64,000 nucleotides of DNA, taken from Xanthobacteraceae bacterium (GTDB lineage: Bacteria > Pseudomonadota > Alphaproteobacteria > Rhizobiales > Xanthobacteraceae). A program made the position numbers and the translations under genes. Below, piece by piece: positions 52,208 through 61,123 of the stretch; position 1 is the stretch's first letter, and the number at the start of each line of letters is the position of its first letter. The stretch covers positions 1-64,000 of the forward strand of contig JAIESI010000017.1 of NCBI GenBank assembly GCA_019746135.1. Direction: 5' to 3'. The notes under the pieces are model-generated. The model worked only from the letters and a program-made list of their open reading frames with translations, made no database searches and was not told the origin of the DNA.

Positions 52208-54436
52208 TCACCCGATCGCGGCCTTCACCTTGCCCGCATCGAGCGGCAGATCGCGCAGCCGCTTGCCGGTCGCATGCGCGACGGCGTTGACGATCGCGGC
52301 ACCCGCAGGCCCCTGCGATCCCTCGCCCGAGCCGAGCGGACGCTCGTTCGGCCGGTTGATCAGTTCCACCGTAACCTTCGGCACCTCCGGCATGGTCATC
52401 ATCGGATAGCTCGCCCAGTCGCGCGTGTGGATGCCGTTCCGGTCGAACCGCACATGCTCGTAGAGCGTCCAGCTTGCCGCCTGGATGGCGCCACCCTCGA
52501 TCTGGTTCTTCAGCCCATCCGGGTTGATGACCTGTCCGGAATCGGTCGCGGCCCAGATGTGGGACACGCGCACCTTGCCGGTCGCCCGGTCGATCTCGAC
52601 GTCGGCGACGCAGGCGACGTAGCAGGCGAGGTTCTTGTACTTGGAGAAGGCGATGCCGCGGCCGCGGGCGAGGCTCCCCGCCTCTCCGGCCTTCCAGTCG
52701 GCCATCTGCGCGACCTTCTCGATCACCGCCCGCGCCCGCGGCTCCTTCATGTGCGCCAGCCGGAACGCCACCGGATCGGCTTTGGCGAGCGCCGCCATCT
52801 CGTCCATGAAGCATTCCGACGCCACCACGTTGCTGTAGGCGCCGAGCGTGCGGAGCGCCGAGGCGCGCAGCGGCATCTCCGCGATCAGGTTGTTGGTGAC
52901 GCGCTGATTTGGGAAGTCGTAGAGCGGCACCGCGTTGCGGTCGGCCCCGCCACCGAACTGGATCGGCACCCCGCGCGGCGTGCCGTGCTTCTGCGGCTCG
53001 GCGAGATACCAGCTGGCCAGCAGATTGTTGCCGTCCGGATCGTTGGGACGCATGCTGTGGGTGTTGCTCCACAGCTCGTAGTCCCAATCGGCGATGCGTC
53101 CCTCGCTGTCGAGCGCAGCCTTCACATGCATCGCCATGGCGCAGCCATAGGGCGCCCAGGCGAACTCGTCGTCGCGCATCCATTGCACGCGCACCGGCCG
53201 ACCCGGCACAGCACGCGCCAGCAAGGCCGCGTCCATCGCCGCGTCGTCGGCGCCGTTGTGGCCGTAGCAGCCCGAGCCCTCCACATGGATGCAGCGGATC
53301 TGCGAAGCCGGCAGCTTCAGCCCCTTCGCCAAATCGTTGCGCATCGGGAACATGCCCTGGCCGTGGCTCCAGACGGTGAACTTGCCGTCCTTGAACTCGG
53401 CCAGCGCACACGACGGCCCGATCGAGCCGTGCGACATGTAGGGCTTGGTGTAGGTCGCCTCGTGGACGCGGGCGCCGGCGAGCACCATGCCCTTCTTCTC
53501 GTTGACCACCGCGGTCTGAGCCGGGCGCGACTTGAGATACTCGTAGATCTTGTCGGGGTCGGGCAGCTCCGGCCCGGCCTTCCACTTCGCACTCTTGATG
53601 AGCGCTTCGCGCGCCTTGATCGCCTGTTCCTCGCGTTCGGCAATCACGCCGAGGAACGAGCCGTCGCGCACCACCGCGAGCACGCCGGGCATCGACTTCA
53701 CCGCGCCCTCGTCCACGCTCTCGAGCGTCGAGCCGTAGCGCGGCGGGCGGACCGCCCGGCCATGCACCATGCCGGCCGGCCGCATGTCCTGCACGTAGGC
53801 TGCGCCGCCGAACACCTTCGCCGGAATGTCGATGCGCGGCACCGACTGGCCGACGATCTTGTGCGATGCCGGGTCCTTCGGCTTCACCTGGGCGGTGGCC
53901 TCGCGCTTGAGATTGGCACCCGCGGCGAGCTCGCCATAGCCGACCTTGCGGCCGTCCGCGGCGCTGATGACGCCGTCCGAAACCTTCAGGGTGTCGGCGG
54001 CGACGCCGAGCTTTTCGGCGGCAAGGCCGATCAGGATCGACCGCACCTCGGCGCCGGCGAGTCGCAGCGCCACGCCGCTGTTCTCGATCGACTGGCTGCC
54101 GAAGGTGAAGGTCTCGTTCGGCGACCGCGCCGTGTCGTTGGTCATCAGCGTGACGCGCGCGAGCGGCAGGTCGAGCTCCTCCGCGGCCATCTGCCAGAGC
54201 GCGGTGAGGATGCCCTGCCCGAGCTCCACCTTGCCGGTGAAGACGGTCGCGGTGCCGTCGGCGTTGATGCGGATCCACGCATCCAGCATGCGGTTGGTCT
54301 GCAGGCTGCCGGGAAGTCTCGGGGCCTGCGGGGCGGCCTGCGCCAGAAGCTCGGTCGGGTCGAGCGAGAAGGCGAGCACGATGCCCGCGCCGAGGCCCTT
54401 CGTGAACGAACGGCGGCTGAGAGTGGGAGCGTTCAT
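52208..54436 (-). CDS. Xanthine-dehydrogenase-family molybdopterin-binding subunit (IorB-like)
   Basis: 742 residues from the ATG at 54436. The Tat-type N-terminus is LSRRSFTKGLGAGIVLAFSL. Motifs include TGKVELGQGILTALWQMAAE, VEGSGCYGHNGADDAAMDA and, unlike the sister protein at 49247, an intact GSGEGSQGPAGAA with the catalytic Glu. It should be an active aldehyde or N-heterocycle hydroxylase exported with its 2Fe-2S partner, encoded two bases upstream. The substrate is unknown. Confidence 0.9.
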   Translation of the reverse strand: MNAPTLSRRSFTKGLGAGIVLAFSLDPTELLAQAAPQAPRLPGSLQTNRMLDAWIRINADGTATVFTGKVELGQGILTALWQMAAEELDLPLARVTLMTNDTARSPNETFTFGSQSIENSGVALRLAGAEVRSILIGLAAEKLGVAADTLKVSDGVISAADGRKVGYGELAAGANLKREATAQVKPKDPASHKIVGQSVPRIDIPAKVFGGAAYVQDMRPAGMVHGRAVRPPRYGSTLESVDEGAVKSMPGVLAVVRDGSFLGVIAEREEQAIKAREALIKSAKWKAGPELPDPDKIYEYLKSRPAQTAVVNEKKGMVLAGARVHEATYTKPYMSHGSIGPSCALAEFKDGKFTVWSHGQGMFPMRNDLAKGLKLPASQIRCIHVEGSGCYGHNGADDAAMDAALLARAVPGRPVRVQWMRDDEFAWAPYGCAMAMHVKAALDSEGRIADWDYELWSNTHSMRPNDPDGNNLLASWYLAEPQKHGTPRGVPIQFGGGADRNAVPLYDFPNQRVTNNLIAEMPLRASALRTLGAYSNVVASECFMDEMAALAKADPVAFRLAHMKEPRARAVIEKVAQMADWKAGEAGSLARGRGIAFSKYKNLACYVACVADVEIDRATGKVRVSHIWAATDSGQVINPDGLKNQIEGGAIQAASWTLYEHVRFDRNGIHTRDWASYPMMTMPEVPKVTVELINRPNERPLGSGEGSQGPAGAAIVNAVAHATGKRLRDLPLDAGKVKAAIG

Positions 54437-54438
54437 GG

Positions 54439-54921
54439 TCAGGTCCTCCCGCTCGCGCTGCCGGTCATTGAGCGCGCGGCGCGCAGCACCGCGCCGACGA
54501 TCCGGTTGTGGGTGCCGCAGCGGCAGAGATTGCCGGCGAGCGCATCCTTGACGTCGGCTTCGGTCGCGTTCGGCTTGCGGTCCAGCAGTTCCTTGGCCGA
54601 CATGATCATGCCGTTGATGCAGTAGCCGCACTGCACCGCCTGCTCGTCGATGAACGCCTTCTGCAGGGCGTGCGGCTTGTCCGGCGTGCCGAGCCCCTCG
54701 ATGGTGGTGATCTCGGCGCTGCCGAGCGAGCCCACCGGGGTGACGCAGGAGCGCGTGGGCTTGCCGTTCACCAGCACCGTGCAGGCACCGCACTGGGCGA
54801 GGCCGCAGCCGAACTTGGCGCCGTTCAGCGCCAGGTCATTGCGAAGCACGTAGAGCAAGGGGGTGTCCGGCTCGGCCGGAACGCTGTGGCTTGCGCCATT
54901 GACCTTGAGATTGACGGCCAT
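54439..54921 (-). CDS. 2Fe-2S-binding subunit (IorA-like)
   Basis: 160 residues from the ATG at 54921. First cluster motif CGLAQCGACTVLVNGKPTRS, second domain CGYCINGMIMSA and NLCRCGTHNRI. It is the electron-transfer partner of the molybdopterin subunit directly after it. Sequence and arrangement mirror the 51465/49247 pair, so the two pairs are probably ancient paralogues. Confidence 0.93.
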   Translation of the reverse strand: MAVNLKVNGASHSVPAEPDTPLLYVLRNDLALNGAKFGCGLAQCGACTVLVNGKPTRSCVTPVGSLGSAEITTIEGLGTPDKPHALQKAFIDEQAVQCGYCINGMIMSAKELLDRKPNATEADVKDALAGNLCRCGTHNRIVGAVLRAARSMTGSASGRT

Positions 54922-55096
54922 CGGGCCTCTCCCTGGGAAGGCGTCGGCAAGGCTTGCGGGCACACCGCCGCCTCGGCTTGTTGGAATTGTCCCATTCTGC
55001 CTCCCTGCCCACGGCAGGTCGAGACCCCCGGCGGAACCCGTCCAGAGCCCATGCGAAAGTCTGAACGGAACCAGATCGAAAGGCTCGCGAACCGCG

Positions 55097-55110
55097 TTAC
55101 AATTCTGTAA
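55097..55110. promoter_or_regulatory. Short palindrome TTACA-ATTC-TGTAA
   Basis: It lies in the divergent space between the molybdo-enzyme operon and the small ORF at 55144. It could be an operator or part of a promoter (TGTAATAT as -10). No regulator gene is adjacent. Confidence 0.3.
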
Positions 55111-55143
55111 TATCCGACCGACATCGACCGGCGGGGGCCGCCC

Positions 55144-55323
55144 ATGAAGTTGCTGATCGCAACGTTTCTGCTTGCCGTGCTGAGCACTGTCGCCGTGGGT
55201 ATCGGTTTTGCGCTGTGGGACGGCCATTACCGCCACCGCGATCCGCAGCTTCGGGCGATCCACTACGACACCAAGTACGACATGAGCGCCCAGCGCCGGA
55301 TGCCGGCCGAGTCGTTCCGCTAG
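55144..55323 (+). CDS. Small membrane protein, unknown
   Basis: 59 codons. One N-terminal hydrophobic helix ([20 protein letters not shown]) leads to a hydrophilic, basic tail with [19 protein letters not shown] run precedes the ATG. Its stop TAG shares the palindrome CTAG with the stop of the convergent tgt gene, so the two genes overlap by four bases, which supports its being real. Confidence 0.5.
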   Translation: MKLLIATFLLAVLSTVAVGIGFALWDGHYRHRDPQLRAIHYDTKYDMSAQRRMPAESFR

Positions 55324-56453
55324 ACCGGCGCAAGATCGCCTTTGGCCCAGCCTTCCTGAACCTCCGCACAGTAGGCGGCGTAGCGCCCCTGCTCGATGGC
55401 TTTGCGCGCGCCCGCCATCAACTCCTGGTAGTAGCTGAGATTGATGGTCGATAGCACGATCGCGCCGAGCATCTCGTTCACCCGCACCAGATGATGCAGG
55501 TAGGCGCGTGAATAGGTTCGCGCCGCCTCGCACCGGCTCTGCGCGTCGAGCGGCCGCGGATCGTCGCGATGGCGGGCGTTGTCGAGATTGATCTGGCCCA
55601 TGCGGGTGAACACCGCGCCGTGACGGCCGTTGCGGGTCGGCATCACGCAGTCGAACATGTCGATGCCGCGCGCCACGGCCTTGAGCAGATCGTCCGGCGT
55701 GCCGACGCCCATCAGGTAGCGCGGCCGGTCGGCCGGCAGTTGCGGCGCCGTCTCCTCGACCACCTTGAGCATGGTCGCCTGCGGCTCGCCGACCGCGAGC
55801 CCGCCGATGGCGTAGCCGTGAAAGCCGATCTCCACCAGGGCGCGCGCGCTCTCGCCGCGCAGCGCCATGTCGTCGCCGCCCTGCACGATGCCGAACAGCG
55901 CCCTGCCCTTCGCCGCGCTCTCGAACGCGCGCTTGCAGCGCTCGGCCCAGGCGAGCGACAGGCGCATGGCGCGCTCGAGCTCGGTCCGCGTGTTCGGCAG
56001 CTTGATGCACTCGTCGAGCTGCATGGAAATGTCGGCGCCGAGCAGCGACTGGATCTCGATGGCCCGCTCGGGCGAGAGATCCACCATGGTGCCGTCGATA
56101 TGCGAGCGAAAGATCACGCCCTTGTCGGAAATCTTGCGAAGCTCCGACAGCGACATGACCTGAAAGCCGCCGGAGTCGGTCAGGATCGGGCCGTTCCAGT
56201 TCATGAATTTGTGCAGGCCGCCGAGCGCCGCGATCCGCTCGGCGCCGGGCCGCAGCATCAGGTGGTAGGTGTTGCCCAGAAGAATTTCCGCGCCGGTCGC
56301 GCGCACCGCCTCGGGCGCGAGCCCCTTCACCGTGGCCTGCGTGCCGACCGGCATGAAGGCCGGCGTCTGCACCGCCCCGTGCGGCGTTGCGAACTCGCCG
56401 CGGCGCGCGGTGCCATCGGTGCCGATCAGGCGAAAGGAAAATGGCTCGGTCAT
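55320..56453 (-). CDS. tgt: Queuine tRNA-ribosyltransferase
   Basis: 377 residues. Conserved motifs: the substrate-loop Asp in [12 protein letters not shown], then [16 protein letters not shown] and [11 protein letters not shown], and the nucleophile Asp in [15 protein letters not shown]. Bacterial Tgt exchanges guanine-34 for preQ1 in tRNAs. The zinc-site residues usual near the C-terminus are partly changed: only [14 protein letters not shown] is recognisable. It follows queA with a four-base overlap. Confidence 0.95.
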   Translation of the reverse strand: MTEPFSFRLIGTDGTARRGEFATPHGAVQTPAFMPVGTQATVKGLAPEAVRATGAEILLGNTYHLMLRPGAERIAALGGLHKFMNWNGPILTDSGGFQVMSLSELRKISDKGVIFRSHIDGTMVDLSPERAIEIQSLLGADISMQLDECIKLPNTRTELERAMRLSLAWAERCKRAFESAAKGRALFGIVQGGDDMALRGESARALVEIGFHGYAIGGLAVGEPQATMLKVVEETAPQLPADRPRYLMGVGTPDDLLKAVARGIDMFDCVMPTRNGRHGAVFTRMGQINLDNARHRDDPRPLDAQSRCEAARTYSRAYLHHLVRVNEMLGAIVLSTINLSYYQELMAGARKAIEQGRYAAYCAEVQEGWAKGDLAPV

Positions 56454-57529
56454 TGCGCCCGGAATAGCAGGGACGCATCCCCATAGGAATAGAACCGATA
56501 CCCTGCGGCAATGGCGTGCGCGTAGGCGCGCTTCATGGTGTCGAGGCCACAGAACGCCGACACCAGCATGAACAGGGTCGAGCGCGGCAGGTGGAAGTTG
56601 GTCAGCATCACGTCCACCGCCTTGAAGCGGTAACCCGGCGTGATGAACAGCGCGGTGTCGCCCGAGAACGGCCGGATCCGGCCGTCGTCGTCCGTCGCGC
56701 TCTCGACCGTCCGCAGCGCCGTCGAGCCCACCGCGACGATCCGCCCGCCATGGCGGTGAACCGCGTTGAGCGCTTCCGCGGTCTCGGCCGTCAGCACCGC
56801 ATGCTCCGCATGCATCTTATGCCCGGTCGTGTCGTCGGCATGCACCGGCAGGAACGTGCCCGGCCCGACATGCAGCGTCACCTTGTGCACGGTTATGCCG
56901 CGCGCGGCCAGCCTCGCCAGCAGGCCATCGGTGAAATGCAGCCCCGCGGTCGGCGCGGCAACGGATCCTTCCTCACGCGCAAAGTACGTCTGGTAGTCGG
57001 CGCGGTCCTGCTCGTCGGGCTTCCGCTTGCCCGCGATATACGGCGGCAGCGGCATGTCGCCCCGCTCGGCGATGGCCTGATCGAGCACCGCGCCGTGAAA
57101 CGCGAACGACAGCGTGATCTCGCCGCCGTCGCCTTTGCCTTCGACCGTCGCGTCGAGCTGGCCGAGGAAGCAGACCTTGCCCTCCTCGCCGAACCGGATC
57201 ACGTCGCCCGGCGCAAGCTTCTTGCCCGGCTTGGCAAAGGCGCGCCAGCGCGAGCCGTCGATCCGCTCGGTCAACGTCGCCTCGATCTTCGCATCCGTAC
57301 CGCGGCCGATGCGGCGGCCGACGAGCCGCGCCGGGATCACCTTGGTGTCGTTGACCACCAGCGCGTCGCCGGGATTGAGCAGGTCCGGCAGGTCGCGCAC
57401 AGCCCTGTCCTCGAACTCCGGCGTTACGCCTGGCCGCACCACAAACAGCCGTGCCGAGTCGCGCGGCACGGCGGGCCGCAGCGCGATCCTGTCGTTAGGA
57501 AGCTCGAAATCGAACAGATCAGTGCGCAT
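56450..57529 (-). CDS. queA: S-adenosylmethionine:tRNA ribosyltransferase-isomerase
   Basis: 359 residues from the ATG at 57529. QueA features include [39 protein letters not shown] and [11 protein letters not shown]. It transfers the ribosyl of SAM to preQ1 in tRNA to form epoxyqueuosine. queA and tgt form a two-gene queuosine unit. Confidence 0.96.
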   Translation of the reverse strand: MRTDLFDFELPNDRIALRPAVPRDSARLFVVRPGVTPEFEDRAVRDLPDLLNPGDALVVNDTKVIPARLVGRRIGRGTDAKIEATLTERIDGSRWRAFAKPGKKLAPGDVIRFGEEGKVCFLGQLDATVEGKGDGGEITLSFAFHGAVLDQAIAERGDMPLPPYIAGKRKPDEQDRADYQTYFAREEGSVAAPTAGLHFTDGLLARLAARGITVHKVTLHVGPGTFLPVHADDTTGHKMHAEHAVLTAETAEALNAVHRHGGRIVAVGSTALRTVESATDDDGRIRPFSGDTALFITPGYRFKAVDVMLTNFHLPRSTLFMLVSAFCGLDTMKRAYAHAIAAGYRFYSYGDASLLFRAQ

Positions 57530-57560
57530 ACGATGCAACGTCGTGCCAAACAACCGGTGT

Positions 57561-57619
57561 CATCGCCCGCCAACAGGCCCGGCCGCAGGCCGGCCCGACG
57601 GTAAGCTCCGGCGGGCGAT
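57561..57619. repeat. Nested inverted repeat upstream of queA
   Basis: Outer arms ATCGCCCGCC/GGCGGGCGAT enclose inner GGCC-rich arms. A CTGGATGACCCGCTTTCGCG stretch just after (about 57652) is a common repeat type of Hyphomicrobiales, with a relative at about 58385 (CCCGCTTTCGTGGGG). Confidence 0.55.
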
Positions 57620-57755
57620 CCAGTATCCACTCACGGGTTGCTTAAACAAAGACTGGATGACCCGCTTTCGCGGGCACGACAGCGGAGTGTGGTTCGGCCG
57701 TCGAGGACCGTCGCATCGTCGCAACAGATGAAGAACTGGCCGGTTTCCAAGCCTT

Positions 57756-58178
57756 TTATTTTTTTCGAGTGTGATTTCGAGTGTCGTGGAGGGTGAAAAC
57801 AAACGGCTGGCCGGCGATACCCTCGCCAAGAGCCGGCGAGATCGGCAGCGGCGAGCAGGCCTTGATCGCGTCGCTGAGGGCCGCGGAGTACTTGGCCCGC
57901 TCCTCGGCAGATAACTTTTGATCCATGTAGGTAATGCGCCCGCCAAGAATTTCGCCATCACGCCTAAAGCTGAGGATGAACCTCAGCACCATTCCACTAT
58001 GCGCCTCGCTTTCGGACGGCCATTTCCAGCAAGCGAAAATTGCGTCTTGAACCTCATCAAGCGTCTCGAGCGAACCTTTGGGCCTGCCCGCTCCCACCTC
58101 CGACTCGGCGGAGGTTGCGAGCGGCGACGCAAGTGCCGTCGCCGATCCGAGCATCGCCACGAACGCGGCCCAGCGCAT
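57756..58178 (-). CDS. Small secreted protein, TonB-C/TolA-like paralogue 1
   Basis: 140 residues from the ATG at 58178, with a signal peptide (WAAFVAMLGSATALAS). The core DEVQDAIFACWKWP, RFILSFRRDGEILGGRITYM, AIKACSPLPISPALG and GIAGQPFVFTL repeats feature for feature in the protein at 58917. The core resembles the TonB/TolA C-terminal fold (a helix followed by a long hairpin). Function unknown; two Cys may form a disulfide. Confidence 0.65.
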   Translation of the reverse strand: MRWAAFVAMLGSATALASPLATSAESEVGAGRPKGSLETLDEVQDAIFACWKWPSESEAHSGMVLRFILSFRRDGEILGGRITYMDQKLSAEERAKYSAALSDAIKACSPLPISPALGEGIAGQPFVFTLHDTRNHTRKK

Positions 58179-58455
58179 CGCCGGCTCCTGCGCTACTCCA
58201 GGTGTCGCGGTTCGCAAGTCCGCCAACTTCGGGGCCGGGACACCGGATCGTCGCCCCCTGCCCCTTGCTAGATAGGCATTGCTTTCGCTTTGGGTACGGC
58301 CGAGCCGGCCGCAGCCACAGGTTTCTGGGGGCGCCAGGCCGACCCGGGGGCCGCTCCGGAATGCTCAATGTGGCTGCGACATCAAGGCTGGGTACCCCGC
58401 TTTCGTGGGGCATCCACCCGAACGTGGTGCGGCCGCCGGGGCCATGGCGGTGCGC

Positions 58456-58911
58456 TCAAGCCCCCATCGTCGCCCGGATGATCTTGTCGGGCTGGTTGAC
58501 CGGCTCGCCGCGCTTGATCTTGTCGACGTTCTCCATGCCCTCGATCACCTTGCCCCACACCGTGTACTGGCCGTCGAGGAAGGTCGCGTCGTCGAAGCAG
58601 ATGAAGAACTGGCTGTCGCCGGAGTCCGGGTTCTGCGCGCGGGCCATCGACACGGTGCCGCGAACATGCGGCTCCTTGTTGAACTCGGCCTTGAGCTTTT
58701 GCCCGGAGCCGCCGGTGCCGGTGCCGTGCGGGCAGCCGGTCTGCGCCATGAAGCCTTCGATCACGCGGTGGAACACGATGCCGTCGTAGAAGCCGGACTT
58801 CACCAGCTCCTTGATGCGGGCGACGTGACCGGGCGCGAGGTCGGGACGCATTTCGATGACGACCTTGCCCTTGGTGGTGTCGAGCGTCATCGTGTTTTCG
58901 GGTGTAGCCAT
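58456..58911 (-). CDS. ppiB: Cytoplasmic peptidyl-prolyl cis-trans isomerase (cyclophilin)
   Basis: 151 residues from the ATG at 58911. Cyclophilin signature: GFYDGIVFHRVIEGFMAQTG with the catalytic Arg, then GTVSMARAQNPDSGDSQFFI and FDDATFLDGQYTVWGKV. No signal peptide, so cytoplasmic. It is preceded by the small secreted protein at 58917 and the periplasmic cyclophilin at 59354 in the same direction. Confidence 0.93.
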   Translation of the reverse strand: MATPENTMTLDTTKGKVVIEMRPDLAPGHVARIKELVKSGFYDGIVFHRVIEGFMAQTGCPHGTGTGGSGQKLKAEFNKEPHVRGTVSMARAQNPDSGDSQFFICFDDATFLDGQYTVWGKVIEGMENVDKIKRGEPVNQPDKIIRATMGA

Positions 58912-58916
58912 ATGCC

Positions 58917-59354
58917 TCAAGCCTTTCCTTCTCTTCGGTTGTCTTTGAATCGGAACGTAAACGGCCGGCCGGCGATCGCGCCGCCAAGACTCTCGGAGAC
59001 CGGAAGCGGCGAGCAAAGCTTCAGCGCCTCCAGCATCACCCCGTAGTAGAGCCTTCGTTCGTCCTCCGAGACGTCGCGCGTCTCGTAGGTCAGGCGCGCG
59101 CCGAAAATCTCGCCGCTACGCTTAAAGCTCAGCCGGATCGTCAGTTCCATCCCCTGGCGAACTTCGCTCAGCGGCGGCCATTTCCAGCAGCCCTGGATGG
59201 CGTCGCGGATGTCGACCAGCGTGTTGAGCGGCCCTTTGGGGGCGACGCCGCGGCCGGGCTGGGCGGCGAGCGGCGACGCCATGATTGCCGTGACCACCGC
59301 CGCAACGCCCAGAGCCTCGACGCCGATCAGAACCGCAGGCCGCATCTCCAGCAT
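58917..59354 (-). CDS. Small secreted protein, TonB-C/TolA-like paralogue 2
   Basis: 145 residues from the ATG at 59354, which overlaps the TGA of the upstream cyclophilin (TGATG). The signal peptide ends PLAAQ. The core DIRDAIQGCWKWP, IRLSFKRSGEIFGARLTYE, LKLCSPLPVSESLG and AIAGRPFTFRF matches the protein at 57756 closely. The two paralogues flank ppiB. Function unknown. Confidence 0.7.
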   Translation of the reverse strand: MLEMRPAVLIGVEALGVAAVVTAIMASPLAAQPGRGVAPKGPLNTLVDIRDAIQGCWKWPPLSEVRQGMELTIRLSFKRSGEIFGARLTYETRDVSEDERRLYYGVMLEALKLCSPLPVSESLGGAIAGRPFTFRFKDNRREGKA

Positions 59355-59998
59355 CACCGCTCGATGGTCGCCTTCTTCACGAAATCGAGCCGGCCGAAGT
59401 CGCGCTGAAGGTACGCGTTGCCTTCCATCTGGACGCGCCCCTGATCGGGGCCGCGGCCGCGCGGCGCGCCCTCGCCGTATTCGGCGTTCAGCTTGTCGAC
59501 CACGTCCATGCCCGAAATGATGCGTCCGAACGGCGAGAAGCCCTGGCCGTCGAGCGAGGCGTTGTCGCCGAAGTTGATGAACACCTGGCTGGTGCGGGTG
59601 TTCGGCCCCGCCATCGCATAGGTGATATAGCCGCGCTTGTTGCTCTGCTTCACCGGATCGTCGGCGATGCGCGCCTCGCGCCACGGCGCCGAGACCTTCG
59701 GATCGCCGTTGATGCCGAACTGGACCATGAAGCCGGAGATCACGCGGAAGAAGCGGACGTTGTCGTAGAAGCCGTTCTTGACGAGGTTGTAGAAGCGGTC
59801 GGCACCGTTCGGCGCCCAGTCGCGCGTCACCTCGACGACGAATACGCCTTTGCTGGTGTCGAATTTCGCCTTGTAGGTGGCCGGGGCCTTCTCGTTGAGG
59901 TTCGCCGGAGTTGCCAGATTACCCTGGGCTGAAGCCGGGACGGCGAGCGCCAAGAGCGCAAAGGCGGACACAAGCGTGGCGAGCGTTCGGCGCATCAT
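59354..59998 (-). CDS. ppiA: Periplasmic peptidyl-prolyl cis-trans isomerase (cyclophilin)
   Basis: 214 residues with a signal peptide ending PASAQ. Cyclophilin features: GFYDNVRFFRVISGFMVQFG, GYITYAMAGPNTRTSQVFI and NFGDNASLDGQGFSPFGRII. The C-terminal tail of about 30 residues is extra. It probably assists folding in the periplasm. It follows coaD by 23 bases and is coupled to the next gene. Confidence 0.92.
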   Translation of the reverse strand: MMRRTLATLVSAFALLALAVPASAQGNLATPANLNEKAPATYKAKFDTSKGVFVVEVTRDWAPNGADRFYNLVKNGFYDNVRFFRVISGFMVQFGINGDPKVSAPWREARIADDPVKQSNKRGYITYAMAGPNTRTSQVFINFGDNASLDGQGFSPFGRIISGMDVVDKLNAEYGEGAPRGRGPDQGRVQMEGNAYLQRDFGRLDFVKKATIER

Positions 59999-60021
59999 CG
60001 TTCAAGCTCCTCGATGTTGGA

Positions 60022-60534
60022 TTAATTCGCGCCGGACTTTCCGGCGAACTTCTTGTTCAGGCGGGCCAGCACCGGCGCGGGCACGAAGCCCGACACGTCG
60101 CCGCCCATCGCCGAAATCTGCCGCACCAAAGTGGCGGTGATGTGCCGCACGCCCGGCGAGGCCGGCAGGAACACGGTCTGCACGCCGGGGGCCATATGGC
60201 CGTTCATGCCGGCCATCTGCATTTCGTAGTCGAAATCGGTGCCGTCACGCAGCCCGCGGATCAGCATGCCGGCGCCCGCGCGCTGCGCCGCCGTGACCAC
60301 CAGATCGTCGAAGGTCGTGCATTCGAGCTGGCAGTTCGCCTTCTTGGCGACCGGCGCGCAGGTCTCCTCGAGCATCGCCAGCCGCTCCTTGACGTCGAAC
60401 ATCGGCATCTTGCCAGGATGGACGCCGACCGCGAGCACAAGCTTGTCGGCGAGGCTCGCGGCCTGGCGGACGACATCGAGGTGGCCGTTGGTCACCGGGT
60501 CGAACGATCCGGCGTAGAGCGCGATGCGCGGCAT
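60022..60534 (-). CDS. coaD: Phosphopantetheine adenylyltransferase
   Basis: 170 residues, the normal length. Nucleotidyltransferase motif [19 protein letters not shown] (T/HxGH), then [20 protein letters not shown] and the ISSTxVR-equivalent [15 protein letters not shown]. It catalyses the fourth step of coenzyme A synthesis. It heads a leftward cluster with ppiA, a small secreted protein and ppiB. Confidence 0.97.
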   Translation of the reverse strand: MPRIALYAGSFDPVTNGHLDVVRQAASLADKLVLAVGVHPGKMPMFDVKERLAMLEETCAPVAKKANCQLECTTFDDLVVTAAQRAGAGMLIRGLRDGTDFDYEMQMAGMNGHMAPGVQTVFLPASPGVRHITATLVRQISAMGGDVSGFVPAPVLARLNKKFAGKSGAN

Positions 60535-60772
60535 GCGGCGGGTCTAGCGTGCCGCAAGGAACCGGGCAACCGCGCCATAGCGCGTCGTAGACGCGCCTGC
60601 ACGCGCCGATCGCCACAATCGTTAAAAATCTAACGTTTTCAATAGCTAAAGGCTCATTCCGGCAAGGTATCGGAACCGCCGGATTGTGATCGGCATCACT
60701 GAACCCGCCACCCGCCGGTGCGACTAACACGCAAAGGCCCGCTCGTACGGGCCGCTGTTACAGGGACGCGTC

Positions 60773-61123
60773 ATGAAAAATCTGGTCCAGCCGGTGTCGG
60801 CCGTTGCGCTCGCCGCGACGATTGCGACCGCCATCAGCATCCTGCCGACCTTCAGCGACCCGGTCGACGCCAGCGCGCCGATCAAGGTTGCGATCGCCGC
60901 GGCGCCGGTTCCGGTGTCGAGCAAATGCAGCGAGCAGGCCTGGCCGAACATCGATGCCGATTGCCTGCGCGACAGCCGCCGGTCGGAAGGCCTGGCCAAG
61001 CCGGTTGCACGGACCGTCGGCATCGACCGCAAGGCCGAGCACAGGCCAGCGCAAGACTTGGCGTCGATCCACGCGCCGATGTTGGCGCTTACGAAAACCG
61101 CTTCGCCGCCAGCACGGCGTTGA
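60773..61123 (+). CDS. Small secreted protein, unknown
   Basis: 116 residues. A signal-like N-terminus (VQPVSAVALAATIATAISIL) leads to a short motif KCSEQAWPNIDADCLRDSRR with two Cys, a pattern seen in small exported proteins of Hyphomicrobiales. GGGACGCGTC precedes the ATG. Its 3' end overlaps that of the convergent fabF-like gene by 35 bases. Confidence 0.6.
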   Translation: MKNLVQPVSAVALAATIATAISILPTFSDPVDASAPIKVAIAAAPVPVSSKCSEQAWPNIDADCLRDSRRSEGLAKPVARTVGIDRKAEHRPAQDLASIHAPMLALTKTASPPARR

